Shown here: in pieces, positions 53,350-64,000 of the stretch
Layout of the letters: each line of letters starts with the position of its first letter
Numbering within the stretch: position 1 is the first letter of the stretch
NCBI RefSeq assembly: GCF_040954645.1
Contig: NC_092806.1
Coordinates: 73,596,141-73,660,140 of the forward strand
DNA: 64,000 nucleotides
Source of the DNA: Diabrotica undecimpunctata
Lineage: Eukaryota > Arthropoda > Insecta > Coleoptera > Chrysomelidae
Reading direction: 5' to 3'
Program-made: the position numbers and the translations under genes
The notes under the pieces: model-generated
Told to the model about the DNA's origin: nothing
Database searches by the model: none
Seen by the model: the letters and a program-made list of their open reading frames with translations, nothing else

Positions 53350-54600
53350 ACCCAAAATAGAATAAACACAATAACCAGAAATAGGAAAAATTAAAAGAAG
53401 AATGATGCAAATTTTAGAACTGACATAAAAGTATATAAGGTTAGTTTCCTTGTCAGTTTGAAGTTAGTTGGAGTCAGTTCAAGTAATTTTTTAAGAGGTC
53501 ACATTAAAAGACATGTTTGGTGGTGATTTGTTGTAAATGAAACTTTTCGTTTGTGTCAATCTTTCTGCTGCCATACTCATCTCCTTTTCCACTTCCTGTA
53601 CCTTTATTAGGTTCACTCTTTCTTACGTGAGTGACTTCAATCCAAAGAGTATAATGTAACTGTTTGTATGGGAAAATAAAACTGTTGCAACCATAGACAT
53701 ATAATACAAATAGACTGACTGTTGCAATAAAGGCCCGTTCCCCCCCGTGCGACATCAAGTAATAAGATGAGTAAAGTAGTTGATTTCAGCCTCTTATAAA
53801 AGTATAAATATTAGATTCCTGGTTCCTCAATTTTCCTTATTAACTGATGTTTACCTACGCTATTAACAACAACATCTGTTAGTCTACTGTAGAAAGAAAT
53901 GCTTTGGATACTGCCAGTGTTGAAATACCAAATATAAACTTATAACCTTATGTTGTAAAAGGCCATTCCTTGACATTTAGATTGTTTGCAAAAAATCACT
54001 TCCGCCTTCCGCTTCCTTGCTCTCAGTCTCATCACATAACTCAAAGAAGAAAGTTGTTTTCAGTAATTTCTACCGCACATAAAAAGTTTGTGTTTTGTGT
54101 ATTAGTTTAATAAATTAGTGATGAAAAGTGTATGTATAATTTTACCCTACCAGAGGCGAAATAAAGAATCAGCAACCTTCAACCATTAAAAAACTGTAAG
54201 CCAATTCGACATCTCGTCACAAGGGTTTGACGCCCAAAAGGAAATTCGATCAGAACATCCCTTCTTCCTTTACCGAGGAACATTATTAGTTGAAGTATAT
54301 CTTAGATAGGAAGGAATAAATTTCTAGAATCTCTGATTGAAATACTAATAATTATTATGCAGATGTCATCAAGCCTGGGGAGTCTTGATATAAATTAATT
54401 TCCCATATTTCAGTATATTCATCGCAGTTTCATCTCCAAATTTTCGCTCCAAATTTTCGATTTTTTCTAAAATCTCAGCTACTTAAAGAGGATATTTCCT
54501 AAAACACAATACAAATTTGTTTTGTATTTTTATTACCTATTTGATTTGATGCTCATATTATCTGGCAACAGCGCAAGTTTTGAATGTTAAACATATAATC
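53350..54600. other. No recognised feature
   Basis: The minus-strand frame 53504-53758 has no known similarity. Remaining sequence is AT-rich with no repeat partner seen. Confidence 0.4.
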
Positions 54601-54609
54601 TCATTTCAA

Positions 54610-54870
54610 TACTTCTTCTTCTAATGCCGACTCCACTAATGAAGGTTGGCTATAACCATTGCAAATTCGTCTCTATCTTGTGCTTTTTCACAAAAGCGTC
54701 TGTGTGTTTAACCCGGTCCAGTCGGGAATGTTTTTCAACCAGGATATATTTGTCGTTTACCAGAACCCCCTTTTCCTTCGATTTTACCCTTCATAATTAG
54801 CTGCAACAACTCGTCCTTCTCATTTCTAAGTATGTGCCCCACTTGAATACATATCTAGTAAATACATTTA
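54610..54870 (-). pseudogene. RTE-type LINE, 3' tail fragment
   Basis: On the minus strand frames read GHILRNEKDELLQLIMKGKI, then SWLKNIPDWTGLNTQTLL, then DRDEFAMVIANLH and a GAAGAAGAAG tail. This is the C-terminus of an RTE-like LINE. Two frame changes. Confidence 0.68.
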
Positions 54871-55334
54871 TGTAAATATAAGGTAAATATGTAATAATAC
54901 AAGTACTTACCAATTACGAAAAGAAGCTATTGCTGATTATAAAATATACCAGTAACATGTCACTATTTAAAATCACAATAATGAACGAGAAAAAAGTTTT
55001 GAGATTTAATATATCGTGGGTCATTAACGACCCCTTGGTCCTTAATGGGTTAAAACACAAAGACCCACCTTGTATTTATGTCATAAAGGAGCTGTATGCT
55101 AAGTTTCAAGACTATATGTCCTCTTCTTCTGAGTTTTCTGTAACTTTGGTGAGCTTTGACCTATTGACCTCAAATTTAATAGGTATCTTCTTTGAACCTT
55201 AAGGAATTTAGGAAGTTTCAAGAAATTTTAAGACTCTAGTACATTTTTGCTTCAATAATTGTTGCAAACAAAAAGAACATCGATCCGAATGATTAAATGT
55301 TATAATATGTGAACACTGTTGGAACCCAAATGAA

Positions 55335-56110
55335 TTTATTAGAACGGAGATGGGGAACACTAAGACCATAAAAATCCAAAGAGGAGTTAGACAAGGTTGT
55401 ATACTCTCGCCATTATTATTCAACCTGTAGTCGGAGGAGAGATTTGCACTATCTCTGGATGAGGCACGATATAGTATTAATTGACAGAAGTGAACAAGAA
55501 CTACAAAATCTGCTGAACAAGGTAGGTAGCGAGGATGAATAATATGGTCTTAAAATGAATTCGAACATTAACATATTAGTAAATGACAAACTAATTGAAC
55601 AAATTAAAAATTTTAAATATCTAGGATGCTGGATATATGAGACCTTAGGTTCAGAACAAGAAGTAATATGTAGAATAGAACAGGCCAGAAACGCAAGTAT
55701 CCTTCTGTATGGCATGGAAGCCTGGACGCTGACAATTAGCTCGTTACGGCGCCTGGAAAAGTTTGAGATGTAGATATTCCACCGCATTCTTAAAATTCCA
55801 TGGAAGTGTTTTTACAAAAAAAGTGTGTATTTACAAAATAAAGAAGTTTTAAGACGGATGAATAGAGATCGTATAAATTATTAAAAACGGAAAACATCTT
55901 ATCTTGGACATATATTCTGACACGAGAGATATAACTTCCTTCAACTAATAATGGAAGGAAAGCCAGGTCCTGGCAGACGACAAATGACCTGACTGAGTAA
56001 CATCAAGGATTGGATAGGACTAGACCTCCAAATCCTAATAAGAAAAACACATGATAGAAATGAATTTTCAGAAATCATCACCAACCTCCATTAGAGACGA
56101 CACGTAAAGA
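55335..56110 (+). pseudogene. RTE-type LINE, RT 3' half
   Basis: KIQRGVRQGCILSPLLFNL (motif B), then after stops LVNDKLIEQIKNFKYLGCWI, LYGMEAWTLTISSLRRLEKF, FHRILKIPWK, YLGHIF and GKPGPGRRQMT, ending with EIITNLH. Motif C is destroyed. It meets another LINE tail to tail at about 56130. Confidence 0.75.
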
Positions 56111-56149
56111 CCAAGAATTATTGCAGAGAGACAGATGACATGGTTTCAA

Positions 56150-57563
56150 GAAGAATCTCGTGTCGTCGCTCCTAATGGAGTATTGGCTGACTTTTTTCGT
56201 TTGTTATTCAATAACGGAAAGTATCAGATTGGCTAGATCAATGCATCCTCGTTGTGCCATTCCATTGACATTCCTCTACGAGTCATCTTATTTTCCGATC
56301 TTGTCTCGTTGTTACCTTGTCTTTTCTCCAAATCAATCCAATTTTTTATGTTTTCTTGTTATGGTTCTTCGTCAGCTATTATCCAGTTTTCTTCGTCTAT
56401 GTCCGTAAAGTTGGTTTCGAGTGCTTGCGCGGCTGTTAGTTTGATATTTTCTTACTAAGTACCCAATCCATTTCTTTCTTTTGATAGTAATTGTTATCTT
56501 CTCTTGTTTTGTTCATCTATATAGTTCTAAATTCAATATTTACTCAGACTGCTATATTTGTAGAATTTTTCTGAGGGATCTATTAAAAAATATTTGCTAT
56601 ATTTTGTGGCTGTCTCGTCAGGAGAATACTGTTAATGCAACTAATGAATATTTTGATTTTTGACTGTTAATTATACGGTATACTACTTCATTTTTTTATT
56701 TTAGATTTCGGTTGTTGCTTTTTAGAAGTTTCGTTTTTTCTGTTATTTATTTTAAGCCCCATTATATCGGAATATTGTGTAAGCTTGTCGATATTTTCTT
56801 GCATTCCAACTGGTCGTTTAGATTCCATCTAATGCCTGTTCTATTATCGGATACTTTTTCCATGATCCACTTTACAATGATTAGAAATAGGATGGGAGAA
56901 AGGGCGCATCCTTGCAGAACGTCGATATTTCTTCAGTAATTTTTCCGTATGTTCTAGTCTAGCTCTGCATTCCTCGTAGAATAGTATAATGAGGTTGATA
57001 TACTTCGTCGGCAGTCCATATCCTCTTCCACATTTGTTGTCCTTTTGTCATTCGCTGGCTTTTTCAAAGGTAATTCTTAGTGGACATTATGTATTCGATA
57101 GTGGGTCATTTTTTTATGAAAACCTGTTTGGTTACTTCTTAACTTTTGTATACTTTGGGCTACAATATTTTTAATATGATTTTTTACATTATTTTAGAAG
57201 TGGCACTCAAGTGTGAAAATGAGACTTTAGTGAATACAAGAAAATAATATACTGTAATCTTAAATAAGTACTAAAGTAAATAAGTAGTTAGAATATGCCA
57301 TTAAATAAGATCATATTATAATACAGTAATAAAAATATTGAATATAAAATATGTAAATAAATACTAAATACTTTCCCAAACAGTGTTTTTAGATCATGTT
57401 TCTTCACAGACTTTTCTGACATTTTTAACTCTTCGTTTACTTTTGTTTTTTCTTTGTATTTTTTTCTAGTACTTTTTTCTCTTCAGGTTATTTCTTTTGT
57501 AACATTTTTGTTTTAATTTTATTCTTTTTACCAGCTGTAGTGTATTTCGGATGATCCGTATTC
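56150..57563 (-). pseudogene. RTE-type LINE, RT part (left of Tc1 insertion)
   Basis: On the minus strand frames read YGLPTKYINLIILFYEECRA, VLQGCALSPILFLIIVKWIM and NRTGIRWNLNDQLE, the region from motif A to just before motif C. The 3' end is at about 56150. Its endonuclease half lies at 59188-59760, beyond the Tc1 element. Confidence 0.72.
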
Positions 57564-57565
57564 TA

Positions 57566-59185
57566 CACTCGCGATCATAAAATCCGGATCACCTTGAAAA
57601 TTTCAAGTTTCTTGAATATTTTTGCATCTGGTGCAGTAATAACCTTTTTTTAGGCTAATATATTTTTTATTTGTCATCAATGTTTGTTTTGAAAAAAAGA
57701 AAAAACGGTTTTTTATTGTTTTTGTTGAAAAAGCAGAAAACAAACCAAATTGTTGAAACAGACATACGAAAGAAAAAATGAAAAATACAGAACGTGGTAA
57801 AACATCAGTAGAATTTCAATGACTAATATCGTGTATTGCCTCCCCTTGCTCTAATAACCTCTTGCAGACGACGGGGGATATTCTCAATTTTTCTCCGGAT
57901 TACATGCTGTGGTATGTTATTCCACTCTCTCACCAACAGATCCTTAAACTCCTGTGCGTTGTTAGGAGGAGGTGTATGGGTTTGAATACGTTTTTTCAAA
58001 TCGTCCCAGAGATGTTTGATGGGATTCAGATCCGGAGATCTAGCTAGCCAGGGTAACCTCGTAATTCCAACCTTGTCCAAATATTGCATACTGATCCTGG
58101 CAACCTGCGGTCGCACGTTGTCCTGCATAAAAACTGCGTCTTCTCTAAACCCTGCCATGGTGGGCATAACATGTTCTTCCAGAATCTCCGTAATGTACCT
58201 TCGTGCAGTTAAGGACCCATTTTCGATGAAGGGTAATTCTGTGCGAAAGTCGGAAGATACACCTCCCCTAGCCATGACCGAGCCTCCACCAAATGGCATT
58301 CTTGGAGCAATGCAAGCTTGTGAAAATCGTTCACCGGTTCTCATCCAAACTCTTATACGTCCATTGGATCCAGTTAGGCAGAAACGGGATTCATCTGAGA
58401 ATAACACTTTGCTCCAATCATTAATTCCCCAATGCGCGTATTGTCGAGCAAAAGCTAGTCGTGCAACTCAATGCGCACGGCCAAGTGGCGGTCCTGTAGC
58501 CATTACCCGAGAAGATAGTCCAGAAGAACGAAGTCTTCTCCTGACTGTTGCAACGCTAACATTGAAATTTCGTACTTTCTGTAGGCAATTTCGATGCATA
58601 ACCGCAGTTGAGGTCCGGTTTCGTAAAGCCTGAAACACAAGGAATCGGTCATCTCGTGCCGTGGTCGTTTTTCTTAGTCCAGAGCCAGGTCGTCTGGTTA
58701 GCAAACTCGTCTTCTAAAAGCGTTGAAGCACTCGTTGAACCGTAGAAAGGCTTACGCCAACAGTTCTTGCGACTTGCCGTTGAGTGTGACCGTCTTCCAC
58801 AAAAGCAACAATGCGTGCCGTTTCAACAACAGTCAAGGCATTTTTGGCAAAAAATAAACAATAATAAACACTAATAATGACACTAATAAACACTAATGGT
58901 GGCAATAATAAACGTTTGTTTGTTGTGTTTGAACAGAAAGTCGAAGCACAAATGAGACATTTAAAACAAGCGGCAGTTACAGGTACCGTTCATTTTGGGA
59001 AGTGTATAGTGTTCCGCGAAATCGGCATTATTGGAATTTTTTGTTACAAAGGAAACCCTAAGCCGACAACAATTCTCACAAACATGCATTAGTTTATATT
59101 TGTGTTATTATTATTTACGATAAAGCTCGTTAAAAATGAAATAACGCCGATTTTCAAGGTGACCCGGATTTTATGATCGCGAGTG
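57566..59185 (-). mobile_element. Tc1-like DNA transposon, TA duplication
   Basis: 1620 bp. Ends CACTCGCGATCATAAAATCC and its inverted copy extend as 36-bp TIRs with one mismatch, flanked by TA at 57564-57565 and 59186-59187. It carries a single transposase gene with two internal stops. It splits an RTE LINE. Confidence 0.95.
57823..58905 (-). pseudogene. Tc1 transposase, two stops and E-to-K in the DDE triad
   Basis: One frame throughout. Order: helix-turn-helix (ETARIVAFVEDGHTQRQVAR, VSLSTVQRVLQRF), GRPR-like linker (RRPGSGLRKTTTARDDR), second helix-turn-helix (VSVATVRRRLRSSGL), then LFSDESRF, FMQDNVRPQVAR and SPDLNPIKHLWDDLKKRI. Stops are at 58714-58716 and 58468-58470 (the latter fits CGA to TGA). 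The third catalytic residue, Glu 34 residues after the second Asp in DD34E, is Lys (codon 58015-58017). The usual start ATG appears one frame off just before ALTVVETAR, suggesting a small deletion. Confidence 0.93.
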
Positions 59186-59187
59186 TA

Positions 59188-59760
59188 TTTTCTCTTTTTT
59201 TAATCTCGATTGTTTCATTTACAGTTTTCGTTATTATGACCTTACACTTTTTTCATATTTCCTGCACAGTTTCTTCCCAATGGATCGTTGCTAATCGATT
59301 AATTTTCAGTCTCTTTGTGAATTCTTTGAGTAAGAGCTTAGATGTTGTATCTTTTTTATTCTACTTTTTCATTCTTTGCCTCTTGCTAATTTTATCTTTA
59401 TTTTGCCCCTGACTAGCATGTAGTCTGAGCTTGTATCTGCTTCTCGTACGTTTTTAACTTTCTTTAGCCAGCTTGTTATTTTGTCTCGATCAGTAGATGA
59501 TCGATTTGCATTCTATACTTTCCTCCCGAATATATGCATGTTTCTTTATGTATCCTCTCGTGTTTAAATATGCTACCCGCTATTACAAACTTGTTTTGTT
59601 CACAAAATTCCAGCAGTCTATTTCCATTGTCGTTTCTTTGTCCCACTCCTTCCTTCTAATAACTGATTCGTGTCCAATTTCGGTTATGTCTCCAATTACA
59701 ATTTTTATCCACAAGGATACTAAATTCCTGTAGTATCTAATTATCTCTATACCATGTATC
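59188..59760 (-). pseudogene. RTE-type LINE, endonuclease part (right of Tc1 insertion)
   Basis: On the minus strand, with small frame changes: VIGDITEIG, GNRLLEFCEQNKFVIAGSIF, HKETCIYSGGKYRMQIDHLL, and NVREADTSSDYMLVRGKI. These are the C-terminal half of the APE-type endonuclease of RTE elements (N-R-QIDH-L and GADxxSDHxLV, with His changed to Tyr here). Confidence 0.78.
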
Positions 59761-59769
59761 ACAAAAAAT

Positions 59770-60712
59770 TTTTAGTTAAAAAGATTCCTTTATAAAATAT
59801 TATTAATATAAAAACATAAATAAACATAAATATATATCTATATACCTTTTATAAACGAATTTTTTTAAATAACAATTTTTATGTCTCGCTTTGTATTTCT
59901 TGTTTACATTTTCGTAAGTTACTTAAAGTTGTTCATAGTAACCTTCCATTTCTTCCTCATTGCTTCTGTTTGTAGATGTTTAAACCTTTATTACTACTAT
60001 GTTATAGTACATTGCCTTAAATCTGCCTCGTATAATCCTTTCTGATGTTGCTAGAGTATATCATTAAATGCCGGTCTCATTATATGATTAACTGCATAGT
60101 AATTATAGTAGACATACTATATTTACACTCTTTTTTTCAACAAAAAACACACTTTTCGTAATGAACTTCAAAATGTTTTTTATTTGGCTCCGAATTGATG
60201 ACTGTTCATACTAAATATTAAAATTCTAATAATTTATTATTACTTTTTTATATAGATACCTTATAGTTGATACAATAGAGTAGATTTCAATACAGCGCTC
60301 CTAGGTACAATACATTAATTACTTCAATTGATGCATGCAAACTCTGTAAACAACAGTACTATAAATAGGAGAGAGTGACGCATAAATGTAACTTGATCTA
60401 CTAATTGTACGAGGCGCAAATCAAATACGTCGTTTACTAATAAGGAAATCAAAATAATATCGGTTCACAACATTTTAATAGCTCTCCGTACATTTTAATA
60501 GGTATTGCTTGTCAAATTTAACGTGATACTTGGCCATGATACAAATACAAACAGATAAGATATCGCGCATGTAGGCGTGGCTTATGTGACGTCAGCTTGT
60601 GCTTAATTTCGGCATATTGTGTTTTGATATTTATGTACATTTACGGTTCATAGCCAATATTTAGTAAAATAAAATTTTTTTTAAGTGTTAAAGGCTTTAA
60701 ATTTTTCGCAAT
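59770..60712. other. Region upstream of the THAP gene
   Basis: AT-rich to about 60300. 60560-60620 has a lower A/T content and the motif GTGACGTCAGC (a CREB/ATF-type site, TGACGTCA) at about 60586-60596, 120 bp before the ATG; this could be promoter sequence. Confidence 0.4.
60587..60594 (+). promoter_or_regulatory. Possible CRE site TGACGTCA
   Basis: A perfect palindromic CRE-type octamer about 120 bp before the THAP gene's start codon. Single-site evidence only. Confidence 0.3.
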
Positions 60713-61289
60713 ATGATGTGTGCAGTGTATGGTTGTGCCGTTGACAATATGTGCAAGAGTTTTGTACCCGGTACAGCATTTTATAGCTTTCCAAAAGACA
60801 AGGAAATGCAAGCTGTTTGGAAACATTTGTGTAAACGCCAGGATAGTTTTAATGTTAAATTTGCTCGTGTTCGCTCTAAGCACTTTATTGAAAGTGATTA
60901 TGAACGTAATTTAAAACATGAATTGCTGGGGTATACACCAGCAAAACATCGTTCTTTACAGAAAGACGCTGTTCCGTCAATAAATTTATCTAAACCAAAT
61001 AAGCAGAACGCGAATTTTGATAGAACGAACCGGCAACATAAAAGACAACAAAAAAGACTTGTGGATGATTTATTAAATAGGTACGTGATATTTATTATAT
61101 TGAAGTGCTAAATAATCATGTCTAATGATTTCATTGCTAAATATTTGTTTTTGTAGAGCGAAACTTTGTAACAATAGTGGAAACAGTTTTGATGATGGTG
61201 CGAAGGCTGGTGATTCTTGTTTTATTCCCGAGAATGTTGTTTTGGAAGAATTACATACTCGTCAAAGTATTGGCTTAGTTTGTAGTTAA
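60713..61289 (+). CDS. THAP-domain protein, two exons
   Basis: Exon 1 (60713-61080) starts MMCAVYGCAVDN and holds a THAP zinc finger of about 90 residues: two Cys at 3 and 8, FYSFPKDKEMQAVWKHLC, SKHFIESDYERN and DAVPSIN (the AVPxIF-type box). The donor is GTACGT. Exon 2 (61157-61289), after TTTTTGTAG, joins in phase and ends VLEELHTRQSIGLVCS, giving 166 residues. THAP proteins bind DNA. The zinc ligand that normally precedes S-x-H (CSxHF) is Arg at codon 60872-60874, which should weaken zinc binding. It could be a solo DNA-binding gene derived from a P-type transposon. It would lie in SCYL1 intron 1 if that gene continues rightward. Confidence 0.72.
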
Positions 61290-61535
61290 AAATACCTAAC
61301 TAGCACAGATACTGTCTTAACTAGTCTGTGTTTTTTTACATCTAGAATATATTATGGTCCTGTATACTTTAACTCTAATGACTTGTTTTAAGGCTTAGGG
61401 TTAATACTGAAGAAGATAATCGGGACAAAATAATACTTGGCCTAAAACTGCACCATAATGAAGACGACCAATAATCAGATATAGGTTTACCTTATGCACA
61501 TATTTTCCTTTGTTGCAAGCTACGCCGATATCTAT

Positions 61536-61539
<4 letters not shown>
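61290..61539. other. No recognised feature
   Basis: 3' flank of the THAP gene; no canonical long frame or repeat. Confidence 0.45.
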
Positions 61540-61593
<54 letters not shown>

Positions 61594-61622
61594 GTATATA
61601 TATATACATATATATATATATG

Positions 61623-61654
<32 letters not shown>
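61540..61654. repeat. (TA)n microsatellite with TATG/TACA variants
   Basis: TA tract with phased TACATATATATATATGTATA units, producing short palindromes. Confidence 0.93.
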
Positions 61655-61659
61655 AATCT

Positions 61660-63420
61660 TACCATCATTGCTGCATCATTTTATTATAGGTATGTTTGTG
61701 CGTCCACTCGAAAAATTGAAATATATCTAAATTTTAAACTGTTGTTGACTATCTTGCAACAATGGCTACTTCGGTGTCAACTTAGTTTTCTATATACTTT
61801 AAGAATAAAGAAGCTGATTTTTACTTTCACTAAGATAGCAGTTTTGCATCCACATATTTTGCCATCGTTGGAACGTCCTAATATACCATATTATAGCACG
61901 CCGACATTTCTGTGTCAGCAACGGGTATTTTTGTTCATAGGAAAGCTGTTCCCGCATCCGCAACGTTGCCATTATCAAATACCTCGGTTCAGTTTATTAT
62001 TATTTTGATGTGATCCTAAATACTATTTGTACTCTGTTAGAAAATATGTCTGCGTAGAATATGCCAACTTATATTTTCAAGTTTGTCTGCTAGATAATGA
62101 GTAGCATCATTTTGTAAATGAAGGAAAGTACAGTACTCCATAATGACAAAACGAAAAGAAATCGTAAATCAGGAAAAACTGATATAGTGTTATTTATGAT
62201 AATTATTGACTCACAGGAATATCACTAATTTAAAATGAGAATTAAAGATATTAAAGAAAGAACTAAAGAAAAAGAAAAATTGAAAAAAAAAATATTCTAC
62301 TAAATAAAACCTAATATGTCAGAAAGTGATAGTTTTAAATATTATGTTAATCAAAATATGCAGCAAATACTAACGCACTATACAGAATGTCCCTAATTTT
62401 CTAAGCACATTTCAGTATTGCATGATATAATAATATTTTAATAATGGTGTCAAAACTAATGAATTTATTATAAAAATTCCAAAATACTCATATTTCTTAA
62501 ATAAGATATAATGTAAATTATGTTGCTTTGGAAAACCTTTTTAATAAAACTTATTAACAATTATCAGTGTTGCAACTTTTGAAATAAAAGTAGAGTATCA
62601 AAAATAAAAAGTGAGAGAATAGAAACGTTCCTGTTTACCTAGAAAAGTTTCGGACCAAAGTTATTAGCTACATTCAGAACTGAATTGTTTATAAATAACA
62701 TTTTTTTTATTATTAATTAGTTTTGAAGTAATGATGCTGTTTCAAAAACATATTTTTCCACTATTTGTAACATTAAAAAATATCTTAAATATAATAAATT
62801 AGGCATAATTAATCTTATAACTTTTATTATATATATATTTTAAATTTGAAATTTTTTAGATTTGAAAAAATCGTATAATACGAAAAAACATTTAATTTCC
62901 TTTTTTGGATGATAGAAAATGGTGCTTGTAATGGCATCGACATTTTTTAAACAACAAATCCCATTTTTTGTAACAAAATTCGAAAAAGCATATTATTTAT
63001 ATACCCAGACCAATATTAAATATAAATCATACAGTATAATTTTTGAGAAAAATGCAGTTGAAAGTTTTTTCGTTTTAATGATTACTTCAAAGTAGGTGAA
63101 TATCTCAAAAAACATTATAAGTAGCAAACAGTTGTAACTGTGGTGATTATTTTTTTTAACAATTTTTGATAAGACCAAAAATTTAAAAAACGTTTCGGTA
63201 TATTACGATTATTTCAAAATTGATTCAGATGAGACTGAATATTATTAATTAAAGATTAAGCTCTGAAACTCTGAAGATTGTTAACAATAGTAAACTAATA
63301 CAAAATACATTATATTGAATAAAATACACTGAAAACAAAAAATAACTTCGAATGTGCTATAAGCACAGAAGTAAGAATAAATCGTAAACTAGCGGCAGGC
63401 ATTGTTGTATCTCGTGATTG
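61660..63420. other. No recognised feature
   Basis: The frame at 61592-62008 begins in the microsatellite; its later part has no family match. The remainder is very AT-rich. Confidence 0.45.
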
Positions 63421-63429
63421 TCAGCCCAG

Positions 63430-64000
63430 TGTAAAATTGCATCACAAATTAACTCAACCGGTAAATGTTTCGTATAAAAACTGTAATTTGGAGTCATGTC
63501 TTATTGCCAAAAATATTTGTATTTCTGGATTTAAGTTTTTCACACTCTCTTTTTTTTGGTGGTGTCTTGTTTCTTATGTGATCTGTAAAGATTTTTTTTG
63601 CAATTTCTTTTTGGTCTAAAGTCCATGGCACAAGAGTATGACTTGTTTTGTTAATAGTAGGGACATTTTTAGGTTCGACTTAAACTAACTCACTAGCATC
63701 TAATTCGGCATCACTTGTTTCGTCATAACTCATCCTCCATGTTTAAGTTGATTTCATCTAAAGTCTTGCCTTTATATCACCCTGCTTCTCCTTTTTCCAT
63801 CAGCATTAAGAGCTTGAAAATTTTTGCCATTTTATATACGTCATCGGGCAATCTATACACCTGTTTATGTACGCCATTAATGTGATCCATAAAAGTTGTT
63901 AGTTGTTCGATATCATTCGGCGACATGTTGAAGATTTGAGTGGCTAAATGTTTCCATAATCTCGTCGATGTAATGGTACCAGGATTTTTTACTCCACTCA
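63430..64000 (-). pseudogene. Crypton-like tyrosine recombinase, C-terminal end
   Basis: Entering from the right edge: TSTRLWKHLATQ, IEQLTTFMDHINGVHKQVYR, resembling the box II region of tyrosine recombinases (LR-H-AT, GH, Tyr). Then MAKIFKLLMLMEKGEAG and, after a stop, a tail VPWTLDQKEIAKKIFTDHIR, PPKKRECEKL, NIFGN and ITVFIRNIY, a Myb-like end found in insect proteins of this type. The expected box II Arg is Trp here and the Gly before His is Asp; stops occur after GEAG and at about 63510. Crypton assignment is from memory of the pattern. Confidence 0.5.

Noticed and set aside
53504..53758. 84-codon minus-strand frame
   Set aside because: No known similarity and no splice or promoter context.
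54930..55202. 90-codon plus-strand frame
   Set aside because: Looks like a transcribed-repeat type sequence with no family match; ends without splice or poly(A) context.
58016..58633. 205-codon plus-strand frame
   Set aside because: Antisense of the Tc1 transposase; no family similarity of its own.
61401..62008. Tyr/Ile-rich frames on both strands
   Set aside because: They begin in the (TA)n microsatellite; the non-repeat part has no similarity.

Overview
This is intron-rich, AT-rich animal nuclear DNA. The host genes, the transposon types (RTE, Jockey and R4/Dong-type LINEs, pogo/Tigger, Tc1/mariner, hAT, an errantivirus-like LTR element) and the long (TA)n arrays point to an insect, possibly a beetle with a large genome; the order is an inference. 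No operons, rRNA, tRNA genes or CRISPR arrays were seen. Exon calls rest on reading frame, splice consensus and remembered protein families, not on a search.

The backbone is one long minus-strand gene for DNA polymerase epsilon subunit 2 (POLE2/DPE2). Seven coding exons run from the ATG at 39359 to a donor at 1735 and join in phase into 488 codons. The last exon (about 30-40 codons expected) lies beyond the left edge. Introns 1-3 are 52-90 bp, while introns 4, 5 and 6 are about 18.4, 4.5 and 13.1 kb and full of transposons. Intron 4 also holds an intronless, same-strand gene for RNA polymerase III subunit RPC4 (POLR3D).

To the right, on the plus strand, 43771-43884 is the first coding exon of a SCYL1-type (N-terminal kinase-like) gene whose next exons I could not find. 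At 60713-61289 is a two-exon THAP-domain gene.

Mobile DNA by region. 1-9.3 kb: Jockey and several RTE LINE remnants, a fold-back element and a rearranged hAT. 9.8-14.7 kb: an R4/Dong-type LINE with restriction-like endonuclease and a Harbinger remnant. 20-28 kb: a DNA transposon with long coding terminal repeats, a mariner-like element interrupted by a LINE, and a second LINE with perfect target duplications. 28.5-29.2 kb: a fold-back MITE. 35-37.3 kb: an almost intact pogo/Tigger element. 40.4-41.2 kb: a DUF7869-like transposase relic. 47.4-52.4 kb: a Tigger relic, an LTR element holding only an env-like gene, and a mariner-like element sitting inside a (TA)n array. 52.9-59.8 kb: RTE LINEs, one split by a Tc1 element. 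63.4-64 kb: the end of a Crypton-like tyrosine recombinase. No wholly new system is demonstrated; the most unusual items are the env-only provirus, the nested polymerase gene and the structured transposons listed in the findings.
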